Source: Nothopassalora personata
Lineage: Eukaryota; Ascomycota; Dothideomycetes; Mycosphaerellales; Mycosphaerellaceae
Assembly: GCA_033816765.1 (NCBI GenBank)
Contig: CM066290.1
Location: 3,162,001 to 3,226,000, forward strand
Direction: 5' to 3'
Length of the DNA: 64,000 nt
Shown: piece after piece, positions 54,301 through 64,000 of the stretch
How the letters are laid out: each line of letters begins with the position of its first letter
Position numbering within the stretch: position 1 is the stretch's first letter
Translations under genes and position numbers: made by a program
The notes under the pieces: model-generated
The model's database searches: none
What the model saw: the letters and a program-made list of their open reading frames with translations, nothing else
Told to the model about the DNA's origin: nothing

Positions 54301-57300
54301 AGTGACAGCGAGTATCTCTTCCGCCGAAGGCTGGTCAGAGCTTACATCGGTCAAGGTTCGACGAAGCTCATATCGTCCTGAAGGGCCGTCAACGACGACG
54401 GCAGATACCCTCGACGGTATATCCATAAGGTCATCCTTCAGATTCGAGGCCTCGTAAGGGTTGCCTTCGCTGACGTAGTCTTGCAATGGATGGGCAGAAG
54501 TAGTGGACTGATCTTCGTCTGCCGTGGTGTAGGTAGCATCAGTGGGTGAGGACGGAGGATATTGGCCCTCGAGTTGCTCTTGGTGCTTTGCGGAACCGTC
54601 AAGCTCACCTGACTCGGCAGACGAGTAGGTCGAGTCATGCGTTTCGTCAGACTGACCCGAATCGCCCGATTGTCGTTCCCCGCCAGCAGCACTAGCGGAT
54701 GTGATGGCGCTAAGCTGCTCTAGATGTTGCTGCACGATCGATGGTGGCTGCTCTTCGCTGGTGCCAGGGAACATGTGCCCTCGCATAGATGGAGGCTCTT
54801 GAACGTTCGCCTGGCTCTCACGAACTTGCTGGTCAAATGTCGGTTGCTGTATGGCCCTCATTTGCGTTCTGAGGGAAGGTGCTCTGCTCAGGTCAGCTGG
54901 TCTTTGCTGATGCTGCTCCTCCCTCGCATCGCCCTCATCAGTCGATTGATGCCTGTGGCCATCATAGTCGCGATTGCCTTGCATCTCACGCAGGGTTGCA
55001 GCAGCGCGCGCAGAGTCGCTATTGCGCTTCGCCTCTGCGCTTGATACTGGTCTGCTCTGTGAGCGGGGAGGATGCGAGCTGTTACCAGTGGACGTTCGGC
55101 TGAGAGGAGGTTGGGTCCGCATCATCTCCAATGGATGCGAGCTGAACCCGGGTCGACCAGGGCTAGGGGGCTGGCTGTACTGCCGTTGTGGCACATCAGC
55201 CTGCGGGTCGGCAGGCCTGTAATCCGGTGACATTGGCGAGACGATATGACTGTGTTTGTGACTCTGTTTGTGACTGTGCTCATGGCTGAGCGGCGAGACA
55301 ACGTGGCTGCTCTCCCCAGTCTCCAGTTCAGTGTCGCCCATTGGGACGTTGGGCCATGGTCCGCTCTGATCCTCGCCCAGAGGAACACCATCATCGTCGT
55401 TCAGTGGCATGCCGAGCTCCACACCCAACGTGGCATGTGCAGCCTGCACCGCCAGGCGCTGCTCCGACTCAGTGCGAAGTTGATCTCCAATGGATTCAAA
55501 TGTCTGTGGCTCGAGTGATTGTACGGACTGATCCGAGTCGGTCCTCATGACATTGGAGTCAATAGACTGCTGTGATCGGTCGGATTGATGCGAGTGATTC
55601 TGGAACAAGCTCGAATCGTTAGATCGTGATCTCAAAGATCGTCGTTTTGCCTCGAGGATAGCCTGGAAATCCTTGTTACGCTTCGTGTTCAGAGACCCTT
55701 CGCTCGCATTTCGATCACTCGAGGGCTGTATCGGCACGGGTGATGGACGTTCGTAGTACGCAACATATGAACGAGCATAGCGGGCAGCCCGAAGGTCTCC
55801 AGATTGCCCTCTATTGTCTGGTGTGCTGATCATGCCGCCACTGCTACGTGCGCCATCGGCCGTAGAGGGTCGCCTGGTTGGGACGATGCTGTTGAACAGG
55901 CTGCTGGAAGCTGACCTTGTGACCTCGCGAGGTCTTCCATTCTGCTTCTGTCCCTCACGCTGAAACGCGTTCCGTAGGACTTGCTCAGCATGCTCGCCAG
56001 AGGCTCGCCTGCTGTTGAAAAGACTTGAAGATGCGGATCGAGTCATGTTGGCCCTCCTCTGCTCTTCCGTGGGAGTCGTTGGTCTACTGTTGGGCATTGA
56101 GACACCCTGGGATCTAAGCGGATGGTCCTCATGAGCTTTGGCCGTTGAGGGTTCGCTCGAGGCAGCTTCATCAGTGTCATCGCTGTTCCTGCCTTGGAAG
56201 CTGTTGCTCATCGAGATGTCGTTGCTGGGCGGTAGCAAGACGCCATTGTCCGCGCTCGAGTTTCTGCTGAGGGTATTCGAAGTGATGGCCGAGTTGTGAT
56301 GGGGTGAGTTCATCGACGTAACCTTCGATGTGTGTTCAGTCGTCGTCTCTGTTGGGTTGCGAGTCGGGTTGAGAGACATGTCAGCTCGGATGGCTGCAAG
56401 CTCTTCATTTGCCTCAGCACAGGCCTTTGAGCCGGACTCATCAGAGTTGCCGCTGCCAGCGCCAGATACAGTATCTTCAAGCGCAGCGGTCGCTGTTCGG
56501 TCGTCGCCCTTGCCTGGCACAGATCTGCCTCGTGACAGATGCGGGCGGTCGGGCGATTGTGGCCGCTGCTCTGCAGGGGCATCGGCCTCGAGAGCCTCTA
56601 GATGCGCTGCTTCAGGCTTCTGAACCGAATCGCGGTTCAAGTTCATCATTTGCGGGGAGTCTGATGCCTCGCCCTGTGCCTGGCCTTCCGTGAACCACTT
56701 TCCATCGAAGTAGAAGCCTCTCTGATCATCCTCGGAAGATTTCGAAGATTCGACACCCACACCCTGCAAACCAAGACCTCTAACTTGGCCTTCAGTAGCG
56801 AGGACTCGGCCTTCTTCAGCGACAGGTACATCGCCAACCCCCATGAGTTTCTTCCCGTCGCAATCTGCTGCTGTGCCGGGTCTTGTCATGGTAGCCACCT
56901 CGTCTCCGCGGGCGAATTTCCAGGTTCTGTAGGCAAGACCGGCGGTAGCCGGCATGCAAACGCACACGATGCTGAGATGGACCTCAACCAAGCTCCAGAT
57001 TGCGATGTACGTGTAATTGTAAGTGACATTGTCATCCTTACCGTAGCGGATAAGGTACTGTAGCCTCACACAGCTGCAGGCGATGACAACTACTCCAACC
57101 AGGAAGACTGAGCAGATGCCGATCTTCTTCATGGACGAGATTCCTAGCTTCAGGATCTGCTGTAGCGGCAATAGGATGACCAGAACGTCAAAGAAGATGT
57201 TGATGCCCGCGGCAGCGTACACCTGAGATTGTCGATCCGTACAATGGCCAGTACCTCCGTTAAACTCAGTCCAGTTGTAGCTGATTGGGATGCATTGGAA

Positions 57301-58087
57301 GATTGTCGCAAATTCGAAGGCCACCAGAGACATCGCCAAGGCCGAAACCACAATCCAGCATGCCGCTCGCAGCGCTCTCGCGTCAGTCAGAAAGATCCTC
57401 AAGTACAGCAGCACGAGAGAAATTTTCGTTCCGAACACGACAGCAATGTACAGTGGCTGACCAGCGAAGAAGTACTTTAGCGAAGCCTCGATTCCAGGTA
57501 TGCCGACTTCCCAGTAGTCCCTTCCCAAGCCGGTCTCATAGCCCAAGAATCCGACCACCGTTATGCCGGTCATGGGGAGTAGGCATACCAGAAGCATCCA
57601 ATCGTCCCACCAATACCCTGCACCACCCCATACTTTCGACCTCGAGACGACCCGAAAAACGCTGAAGAGGATTGCCACGGCGAACAGGGCCCAGCAGACG
57701 GCTACGCCGTTGTCTACCAAGCTTCGTACAGGGTAGTTGCAAGTCTCAGCTTGATATTTCTTCGCCTCGAGACCATCTTCTGGGGTGCATTTGGCCCTGA
57801 TGCACGTCGCCAGCGCGTCCGTGATCTGGCTACCGCATATACATGATGGATCTCTGACCGGATCACACGCATTTGATTTGAGGATCGGACGTGTACAATT
57901 ATTCTGTTGGGCGCGATCATCAGTGAGGTGCTCGGGTTTCCAAGCATTGGGGCGATGTTTGCAAGTTGCTCACCACACATTGTGACAGACCAGCTACTGT
58001 CGGGTTCGCACCAGTCTGAGGCGATACTGGTATCACAATCAGCGCTATTACAGCGATAAACAACAGCCGACTGCTCTTGAACCCCAT
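51367..58087 (-). CDS. CFEM domain plus seven-helix (PTH11-like) receptor with giant disordered tail
   Basis: Model: complement(join(51367..57903, 57974..58087)), 2,216 residues, one 70-bp intron (GTGAGC..AACAG). Exon 1 gives a signal peptide (MGFKSSRLLFIAVIALIVIP). A CFEM domain with eight cysteines follows (CV, NNC, NAC, PSCIC, ATC, AKC, ETC; the fungal extracellular adhesion/haem fold), then about seven hydrophobic helices of the fungal rhodopsin/PTH11 type (DDWMLLVCLLP, KISLVLLYLRIF, ILLPLQQILKLGISSMKKIG). PTH11-like receptors sense surfaces and hosts in plant pathogens. After about residue 400 the frame runs on for some 1,800 residues of Ser/Pro/Gln/Arg-rich sequence, with YRPRYDD/FSPERP-like repeats at about 53,370-53,930. 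Whether this is one gene or a readthrough of two is not provable here. Confidence 0.8.
53370..53930 (-). repeat. Coding repeats of RYDD/QFSPxRP type in CFEM receptor tail
   Basis: Degenerate units of about 12-25 residues share SYRPRYDD, QFSPERP or FRPQYDDHFSP. The region is rich in Tyr, Arg, Gln, Ser and Asp. The repeats are diverged at DNA level and resemble aromatic/arginine-rich phase-separating sequences; no function is assigned. Confidence 0.7.
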
Positions 58088-59126
58088 TTTGTACACTGGG
58101 GCATGGAGCCTACGCCGACGACGACGACGACGACAACAACAACAGCAACAGCAGCAGCAGCAACGACAACGACAACAAGGGCGCAGGAAAAAGAGGAGAG
58201 GGGAGGAGTGTAGCTCAACTCAGCACGTCGCGGAAAGCAACGGCTACATGGCAGCCACAAATGCAGCCATACCATCTTTGTATCGTTGCACTGACGCGCA
58301 ACAAGTGCGGCAAGTCATGGTCGTAGTCGATGGCTTTTGCCATCGATCGAAGAGCCTCAGCACCAGCAGGACCTCTGCGGATGGCGTCCACCGTACCTGA
58401 CATGTGACCAGATAGCAAAGGTGAGCGCCGAGCTCCATTGATGAGAAGATGGCGGTGGGTTGCTATGAACTATACCGAAGACAGAGTATACAGCGTAGAT
58501 CGCTGACTCGTACCTGTTCCTGGTTGTGCATTCAAGGTTTGGGAGGCGTGACCCTGAGTCGTGGTTGTTTGCGGGCACACATCATCCCGCAGGATTTCCA
58601 AAGCAGAAGTGCGGCGAAGCGAATTCGATCCTTGGTTGTCAACGTTGAAAAATCGTGAGCTGTTGTCGTCATTCGTAAAGTCGATGCACCTATTCATCGA
58701 TGGAACGCATGTTCTGCCCAATGGCCATGAAGCATCGAAAGACATTCCCCGGTGCTCGCGCATGAACACTGCACGTGCATCGGCTGCGGCTCGCGCTACG
58801 TAATAATTAGTGCGAGCTCAGTTCCATCTGTTTGCAGGCAGGGAGCGTGAGGTCTAAGCTGTCGAAGAAAAGATAAGGTATCACGGACCTGCATTGGGTA
58901 TCGTCCTCCGGATTATGCTCCGGTCAGTGCTCGATTGAGGCTCTGTCGACTTCCCTCGCGTGTCAAGCTGCAGCTCTGTGCAATGCTGATACCAAGAGTT
59001 TGAAACAGCCAAGTGCTGTGAACATAGTTCTTCACCAGAGGATAAGATTCTGCGGAGCGTCGCAGACTTTGGGCCCGTGGTATCGCTACCGTGCTTGTGA
59101 ACATGACAGATGATGACAGCCCCAGT
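58088..59126. other. Interval between CFEM receptor and CBP20
   Basis: It contains the receptor promoter with a CGA/CAA/CAG microsatellite (58,112-58,175) and small frames without domains. No gene is supported. Confidence 0.5.
58112..58175. repeat. CGA/CAA/CAG trinucleotide microsatellite
   Basis: An imperfect run of CGA, CAA and CAG triplets starts about 25 bp upstream of the receptor start codon, in its 5' UTR or promoter. Confidence 0.88.
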
Positions 59127-59753
59127 TCATCGGTCATACTCGTCCGCGTAGTAGCGGTCGCCCTGCTGCACAGCTCTGCCGTATCCACCACGTCCGGGAT
59201 CATACTCCTCCCGGTACTCGTCGCGCACCTGACCTCCACTTCGGCCTCGTCCGTACTGCCTGCCCTCGGCGAAACCCTCGTCGAGATCTGCTCTGATGAT
59301 GCGCTCGTCCAGCTTGGTGCCTCCGACGTACTTGAGGCAGTCCAGTGCGTCCTCGTGTGTGTAGTACTCAACGAAGCAGAAGCCACACGGTGTCTTGCTG
59401 AAGCGATCCAGGCCCATGACCAGACGCTTGATCTCGCCGCAGGAGCTGAAGAGGGTGTGGATCTGTTCTTCGGTGGTGTAGAATGACAGGTTGCCTACGT
59501 AGAGAGTTGTCGCATGCTTGAGCTTCTCTTCGATGTCGGGCTGATTCTCGCTGCGGTCGCGGTCGCGGTCGTCGGTGGAGTCGTCGTTGGGGTTGCCGCG
59601 TGCTCGCTTCTGCTTCTTGCTCTGTTATGTATCAGCTAGACTGGCCCTGTCTCGTGCGGCATATTACGTAGGACGCAAATATACCTTGCCGATGGTGTAG
59701 GAAGACGGCTTGTCGAGGCGGTCGACTGTGTGTTGGAACTTGAAGGCAGGCAT
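59127..59753 (-). CDS. cbc2: Nuclear cap-binding protein subunit 2 (CBP20)
   Basis: Model: complement(join(59127..59621, 59685..59753)), 187 residues, one 63-bp intron (GTATAT..AACAG). Exon 1 carries the conserved N-terminus ([18 protein letters not shown]) with the cap-stacking Tyr. The RRM has RNP2 [15 protein letters not shown] and RNP1 GFCFVEYY, plus [19 protein letters not shown] and [17 protein letters not shown], all diagnostic of CBP20. The C-terminus is Arg/Gly/Tyr-rich ([12 protein letters not shown]). With CBP80 it binds the m7G cap of nascent Pol II transcripts and links capping to splicing, export and decay. It is divergent from the Nup82-type gene, with 380 bp between start codons. 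Confidence 0.95.
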
Positions 59754-59756
59754 CGT

Positions 59757-59875
59757 GGTGGGTGGTGGTGATGGTGGTGGTGATGGTGGTGGTGATGGTG
59801 GTGGTGATGGTGGTGGTGATGGTGGTGGTGATGGTGGTGGTGATGGTGGCGGTGGTGGTGCTGGTGGTGGTCTCG
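59757..59875. repeat. GGTGGTGGTGAT minisatellite in CBP20 5' UTR
   Basis: Roughly seven tandem 12-bp units GGTGGTGGTGAT are followed by GGTGGCGGTGGTGGTGCT-type degenerate units. The array begins only a few bases upstream of the CBP20 ATG, so the CBP20 transcript would carry ATCACCACCACC repeats in its leader. Long open frames on both strands here are artefacts of the repeat. Confidence 0.9.
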
Positions 59876-60133
59876 GCGCGGTTGGCGGTGCTGTCGGCGC
59901 GTCTGTCAAGAATTGCGACGAGCAAGAGAGTCGGTATATTTGCGTGTCAGTCACCAATCAAAGCTTGGGCGCGAGTCCCTTGAATGAGTGATGATGATGC
60001 CTGCCCCGCCAGCTTCAGCAGCTTCACCTCCACACGCGCAAGACGCGACCATCTACACAACAACTTGCGCGCAATCACAAGCACACACACACACAGGACG
60101 ATGCGGCGACGTCCATAGTGCCGCGACTCGACA
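59876..60133. promoter_or_regulatory. Shared divergent promoter CBP20/Nup82
   Basis: About 260 bp between the minisatellite and the Nup82 start must serve both genes. A CA dinucleotide tract (about 60,084-60,095) lies 40 bp before the Nup82 ATG. I see no clear TATA box. Confidence 0.4.
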
Positions 60134-62827
60134 ATGCCCAAGATCCTGTCCCAACAGCCGCGCTGGCTCGATCACGGCACACCCGCCTACGACTTCTTCC
60201 AACCGAACGAGCCCAATAGAACAACATCCCACGCCGACGACTCCGACTCGCCCACACAGGGACCACGGAGACGAGTCGCACACCGAGGCAGCGAGGTCTT
60301 TGTGGCCGTCGGGAATGAGATCCGGTGGAGCCATCTGTCCACGCTCAAGGAGGCAGCGGCGGAAGACAATGCGCCAAGACATGGGCAAGACGCCAGCAAT
60401 ATCCACCGTCGCCCACCTGCTCACAAAGTACTGAGAACGCCGGCGTCGCGACCAATCCAGCAGCTGTCCGTCTCCCCATCAGGAGACTTCGTCGCCGTCC
60501 TGACATCGCACACCTGCCATGTCTGCATCCTGCCGCCCACCGAGCACTTGCGCTTCCACGACAACCAGCCCACAAAGCTACGATCTCACCAAGTCGGCCC
60601 TACCGCGCACGTAGTCGAACAAGCGCCGCTCGTGAGCGTGCTGTGGCACCCTCTGTCACCGTCGGGCAACGGGTTGGTAACAGTGACACAAGATGCCTGT
60701 GTCAGACTGTGGGAGCTGGATCAGAACAACAGGAGCACCTTCAACGAGCCCGCCCTGGCTGTCGACCTCAAGAAGCTGGTCAATGCAAGCTCACAGCGCG
60801 AAGACTTCAGTGCCAGCAAGTATGGCATCAACAAAGGCTTCTCCCCAGATGATCTGGAGATGGAGGTCGCTTCCAGCTGTTTCGGCGGCCAAGGGAAAGA
60901 TGATGAAGATGGCTGGGCGAGCATGACCCTGTGGGTGGCTATGACGGAAGGTGATGTATACGCCCTATGTCCATTCCTGCCATCCAAGTTCCTACCGCCC
61001 ACCACTTTGCTCCCCAGTCTGAGCACCAGTGTCGTCGCGAAGCAGAAGCTCTTCGATAAAGATCGCCAGGTTTCAGATTTCGATCGATTGATCGCAAATC
61101 AGCAGAGCACATGGCTTGCCGACCTGGACCAGCAGGAGCCCGCTTCTGTCCCAGGGTACTACGACGTGAATGTTTATTCGCGCCCAGAACGGCTCAGCGC
61201 CATTCCAAGACTTCAAGGCCCATTCCAACTTTCGCCTGATCCTGACCTTGGAGAGATTACCGACATCTACGCGATAGCACCCAAGGTTGACCAAGAGGCC
61301 TATTTCGACGATGGAGATGATTACGAGACCCTGGGCAGCAGTGATGGGCTGAGTATCGGCATCGTCTGCCTCGCCATGAGCACAAACAAGGTGCACATCT
61401 GTCTGAACGTCCAAGGCGTCGAAGCAGAATGGTTACCATCGAAGCGCTCTCGATCACAGTATATCACTGATCTGGATGCTACGAAAGAGCTACTTCTGCT
61501 TGAGAGTGTGGAACTAGCGTCTGAGACACAAAATGGCGATCCAGTCGCCTGGCCAACATTCACAGCGTCACCAACAGACCGCTACGAGGTGTTCACTACA
61601 CAGCCAAGTGGAGTATTTAGCTTGTCCTTCCGCAATTGGGTCACTGCGCTCGAAGACGAACTGTCCGTACCACAGCCAGATGGAGAAGGAATTGGCTTTC
61701 GAGTCAACGTCATCATGGAATCTGCCAGCACCAGCGTCACTGCCGTGAACAAGTCGCGGTCGCCTTTGCAGGAGACGAGTGCTTCTATCGCCATTCTCGA
61801 CCACGTCGACTCGGAGCTAGGCTATATCGTCTTGACGCTGGCGCAACATCAGCCTTACGCCACTCTTCTGGACCTCCCCGTGGCCACTAGCCATGTGCTC
61901 CTACCTGAAGCACAGGCCGCGGCTGGCGCATTCGCTGCGTATACTCCACGTGCGCCCTACCATCCGGACCCAACCTTTGACAGACCGACTGCTTTGTCAG
62001 AGTACATCAGCAAATGGCGACAAGACAGTGCTCGTGGTATTGGCGGGGATATCAAGGGACAGCTGAGGTTCTCCTCTGACACTTTGCAAAAGATCACCAA
62101 GGCGCATCAAGTCCTCAGCCACGACACACATGCCCTCGGCCTTGCTGCTGCAGACCTCTACAGGCGCTGCGAAGCGATGATGGAGGAGATGAAATTCCAG
62201 GTCGAGCGAGTGAAGGAACTATCCAACCGTGTCAATAGTGTTACCGGCGAGGACGAGTTCCCAGATCAATCGACTGCTGGACCAGAACTTGTGCGAGGTG
62301 GCAAAGACAAGATTCAAAAGAGGATTGAAGACAGGAAGGAGAAGACCATGGCGATTCGTGAGCGTGTCGAGAACCTGCAAAGGAAACTGCGGAATATCGG
62401 CGGGAAAGAGATGTCGGCAAAGGAACGCGCTTTTGCGGAAGAAGTCGCGAAGCTCGAGAGGACGATTCTACCTGAGCCACGAGTACCCACAAGCCCAGGC
62501 GCGCTCCTGAAGATGGAGAACAGCGACCTCACAATCCGAACTGAGACGGAAGACTTAGACACCGAAGAACAGGACACTATCGCTGGTCGCTTCAAGGCTG
62601 TGAAGGAGGTGTACAAGCAGCTCACATCACAAGCTGCAGAGGTGCAGAGGGAGCTCGAGGCATGGCAAGAGCACGCGAGCGAGTCACGACCGACAGCACC
62701 CAGCGCGCAGGGTGCGGATTTTCGGCAGCAGAAGTTGGTGCAGGTCTTTGCATTGTTGGAGCGGGAGACGGCATTGATTGAGGCTGTCGGCGAGAGGTTG
62801 GAGAAGCTGCAGGTTGCGAGCAGATGA
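60134..62827 (+). CDS. nup82: Nucleoporin Nup82/Nup88 family
   Basis: Single exon, 897 residues. The N-terminal two thirds form a beta-propeller with WD-like strands (IQQLSVSPSGDFVAVLTSHTCHV in pieces, VSVLWHPLSPSGNGLVTVTQDACVRLWEL). The last third (about 640-895) is coiled coil, with heptads such as MMEEMKFQVERVKELSNRVN, RKEKTMAIRERVENLQRKLRNIG and EVQRELEAWQEHA. This architecture is that of the cytoplasmic-face nuclear pore subunit Nup82/Nup88, which anchors Nup159 and Nsp1 and helps mRNA export. Sequence conservation in the family is low, so the assignment rests mainly on architecture and the propeller signature. It is divergent from the cap-binding gene, also in mRNA export biology. Confidence 0.82.
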   Translation: MPKILSQQPRWLDHGTPAYDFFQPNEPNRTTSHADDSDSPTQGPRRRVAHRGSEVFVAVGNEIRWSHLSTLKEAAAEDNAPRHGQDASNIHRRPPAHKVLRTPASRPIQQLSVSPSGDFVAVLTSHTCHVCILPPTEHLRFHDNQPTKLRSHQVGPTAHVVEQAPLVSVLWHPLSPSGNGLVTVTQDACVRLWELDQNNRSTFNEPALAVDLKKLVNASSQREDFSASKYGINKGFSPDDLEMEVASSCFGGQGKDDEDGWASMTLWVAMTEGDVYALCPFLPSKFLPPTTLLPSLSTSVVAKQKLFDKDRQVSDFDRLIANQQSTWLADLDQQEPASVPGYYDVNVYSRPERLSAIPRLQGPFQLSPDPDLGEITDIYAIAPKVDQEAYFDDGDDYETLGSSDGLSIGIVCLAMSTNKVHICLNVQGVEAEWLPSKRSRSQYITDLDATKELLLLESVELASETQNGDPVAWPTFTASPTDRYEVFTTQPSGVFSLSFRNWVTALEDELSVPQPDGEGIGFRVNVIMESASTSVTAVNKSRSPLQETSASIAILDHVDSELGYIVLTLAQHQPYATLLDLPVATSHVLLPEAQAAAGAFAAYTPRAPYHPDPTFDRPTALSEYISKWRQDSARGIGGDIKGQLRFSSDTLQKITKAHQVLSHDTHALGLAAADLYRRCEAMMEEMKFQVERVKELSNRVNSVTGEDEFPDQSTAGPELVRGGKDKIQKRIEDRKEKTMAIRERVENLQRKLRNIGGKEMSAKERAFAEEVAKLERTILPEPRVPTSPGALLKMENSDLTIRTETEDLDTEEQDTIAGRFKAVKEVYKQLTSQAAEVQRELEAWQEHASESRPTAPSAQGADFRQQKLVQVFALLERETALIEAVGERLEKLQVASR

Positions 62828-63177
62828 TGCAGATGATGCTTTCTTGGCGAGCATAGCGTGCAGTTGGTGCGACGGTTTCCTTTGCATTGAAGCTTGAATA
62901 GGAGCGCAATGAGCAAGCATGATACGTCTGTTTGTGAATTATATCATGTGGTCGACCGAATCGACCTCATCACTGCGGTCTTGTTTCGCTTCTAAGGGCA
63001 GACGCTAACTCATGAACAATGTCTATGCTTATAACTGCAGGACACGGATCACACTTTGGAGATCAAACCTGCTCCTCACCAGTCCTGTGATCCATATCCT
63101 AAATCATATATTTTACTGCCCCTAGAGTCCAGCTCAGAGGTTGTCCTCTCGCCCCAAAATCCAACCCCCCTAATCCC
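62828..63177. other. Convergent 3' region Nup82/pectate lyase
   Basis: This is 350 bp of presumed 3' UTR. A C-rich patch lies at about 63,160-63,170. No gene is seen. Confidence 0.5.
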
Positions 63178-64000
63178 TCAACCAAGCGTCAAAGTGTTAC
63201 CCGCAGTCCCCACAACCGCATTCTTAACGTTCGCACTCCCCAGCAGAGAGTACTTATACGGCACGGTCGTCAAGGTTCCCTGCGGCGCCGAGTTGTTACC
63301 AGTACCGAAATCCACATCGTTCACAACAGCGCCTCCGGTCTTTGTGGAACCTTGGCTGGTGACGGGGGAGGTGATGCCCTCAAAGACCGAAGACTCAACG
63401 AGGACCTGGGCGCCCATGCGGGTGTTTACACCCGTGGCGCCGTTCTCGAAGTAGGAGTTGAAGACGTGGCCGGTGCCGAAGCGAATGGAGGGGAGACGGG
63501 AGTTGGTCTTGGACCAGTGGTTGTTTGCGTAGGTTACTGCAGAGGAAAAGGCGGGTGAGTGATGGACATGAGCTAGGTGAAAATAGTGAAGGAGGGGGTT
63601 CGTCTTGAACGGTGCTTGAGTGGTTCAGCCAGTGTTGGGAACTTACCTGTCAAGTGGCCGGTATCTTCGGCGGAGTTGGTGTCGCTGTGGCCGACGAGGG
63701 AGACTTTGTAGTGGTCGTGGAAGTAGGTGTTGGAGACTGTTACGTAGTCGGCGGCGTGGGTGATGTCGACGAGACCGTCATAGTAGCTAAGCGTCAGTGT
63801 TAGTCGTCATTTCCCTCCAAGTCGGGGAGTTCTGTGAGCATTGCTTACTCCTTGCCGTGGTCCTGGTCGGAGGATAAGTCCATATGGTCGATCCACACGT
63901 TCGTGGACCCCTGAATACCAACGGCATCACCGTTGCTGGCTAGGACCTTGGAGATGGCCAAGTTGCGGACGATGACATTGGAGACGCCCTTGATAAGGAG
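63178..64000 (-). CDS. Pectate lyase, polysaccharide lyase family 1 (5' partial)
   Basis: Visible model: complement(join(63178..63536, 63647..63786, 63849..>64000)); introns of 110 and 62 bp have GTAAGT/GTAAGC donors. The 5' end lies beyond the window. The parallel beta-helix motifs are clear: SNVIVRNLAISKV, VWIDHMDLSSDQDHGKDYYDGL (in pieces, Ca-binding Asp residues), DITHAADYVTVS, FHDHYKVSLVGHSD, and the catalytic Arg region SRLPSIRFGTGHVFNSYF. The enzyme cleaves polygalacturonate by beta-elimination outside the cell, a common trait of plant-associated fungi. The signal peptide is not in view. It is convergent with the nucleoporin gene. Confidence 0.93.

Noticed and set aside
59632..59991. 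Gly- or Pro-rich ORFs across the minisatellite on both strands
   Set aside because: They arise from the GGTGGTGGTGAT repeat being open in several frames; the CBP20 exon explains the region.
1..64000. CRISPR arrays, rRNA genes and biosynthetic gene cluster
   Set aside because: No regularly spaced repeats or rRNA sequence were seen; the single PPTase is a housekeeping activator without synthase genes nearby.

Overview
The window comes from the nuclear genome of a filamentous ascomycete. I infer a Dothideomycete, possibly Capnodiales/Mycosphaerellales, from protein style alone. Evidence for a fungus: short introns (49-111 bp) with GTRNGY-type donors, fungal families (HET, CFEM/PTH11-like receptor, NmrA, Rsr1, PL1 pectate lyase), and a transposon block showing repeat-induced point mutation (RIP). 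There are no operons.

Positions 1 to about 23,810 are a nested pile of Ty3/gypsy retrotransposons. The oldest recognisable layers are D (minus strand, gag only, 21,511-23,810) and C (minus strand gag-pol, in pieces at 1,800-1,990 and 8,690-14,045, perhaps including some sequence just right of 21,510). Two copies of one chromovirus family inserted into C in opposite orientation: A (plus, 1,991-8,684, TSD GTTAT) and B (minus, 14,046-21,505, TSD GCTAC). All four are saturated with CpA-to-TpA changes that turn CAG, CAA and TGG codons into stops. Two insertions are not RIP-marked and are therefore younger: E, the 3' part of an intact-looking chromovirus (1-1,799, inserted in C), and a 766-bp retroposon-like piece inside B (14,756-15,521, 13-bp TSD, AATC-repeat tail).

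From about 23,811 to 64,000 the sequence is ordinary gene-bearing DNA. In order: a Ser/Thr kinase (+), ISY1 splicing factor (-), an MFS anion:cation symporter (+), a HET-domain protein (+), an NmrA-like oxidoreductase (+), Rsr1/Bud1-type Ras GTPase (-), a 465-bp MITE-like element, EMC1 (+), SND1/Tudor-SN nuclease (-), 4'-phosphopantetheinyl transferase (-), PDX2/SNO glutaminase (+), a 2,216-residue CFEM-7TM receptor-like protein (-), nuclear cap-binding subunit CBP20 (-), a Nup82/Nup88-type nucleoporin (+) and the 3' part of a PL1 pectate lyase (-). Exon boundaries were worked out by hand from splice signals, frame and family alignment from memory.

The genes do not form a pathway. Several are housekeeping RNA or membrane genes (ISY1, SND1, CBP20, Nup82, EMC1). 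PPTase/PDX2 and CBP20/Nup82 are divergent pairs on short shared promoters. No biosynthetic cluster, CRISPR array, rRNA or convincing tRNA was found. The most unusual items are the opposite-strand coding potential between pol and the 3' LTR of the A/B elements, the two un-RIPed insertions in a fully RIPed block, and the giant tail on the CFEM receptor.
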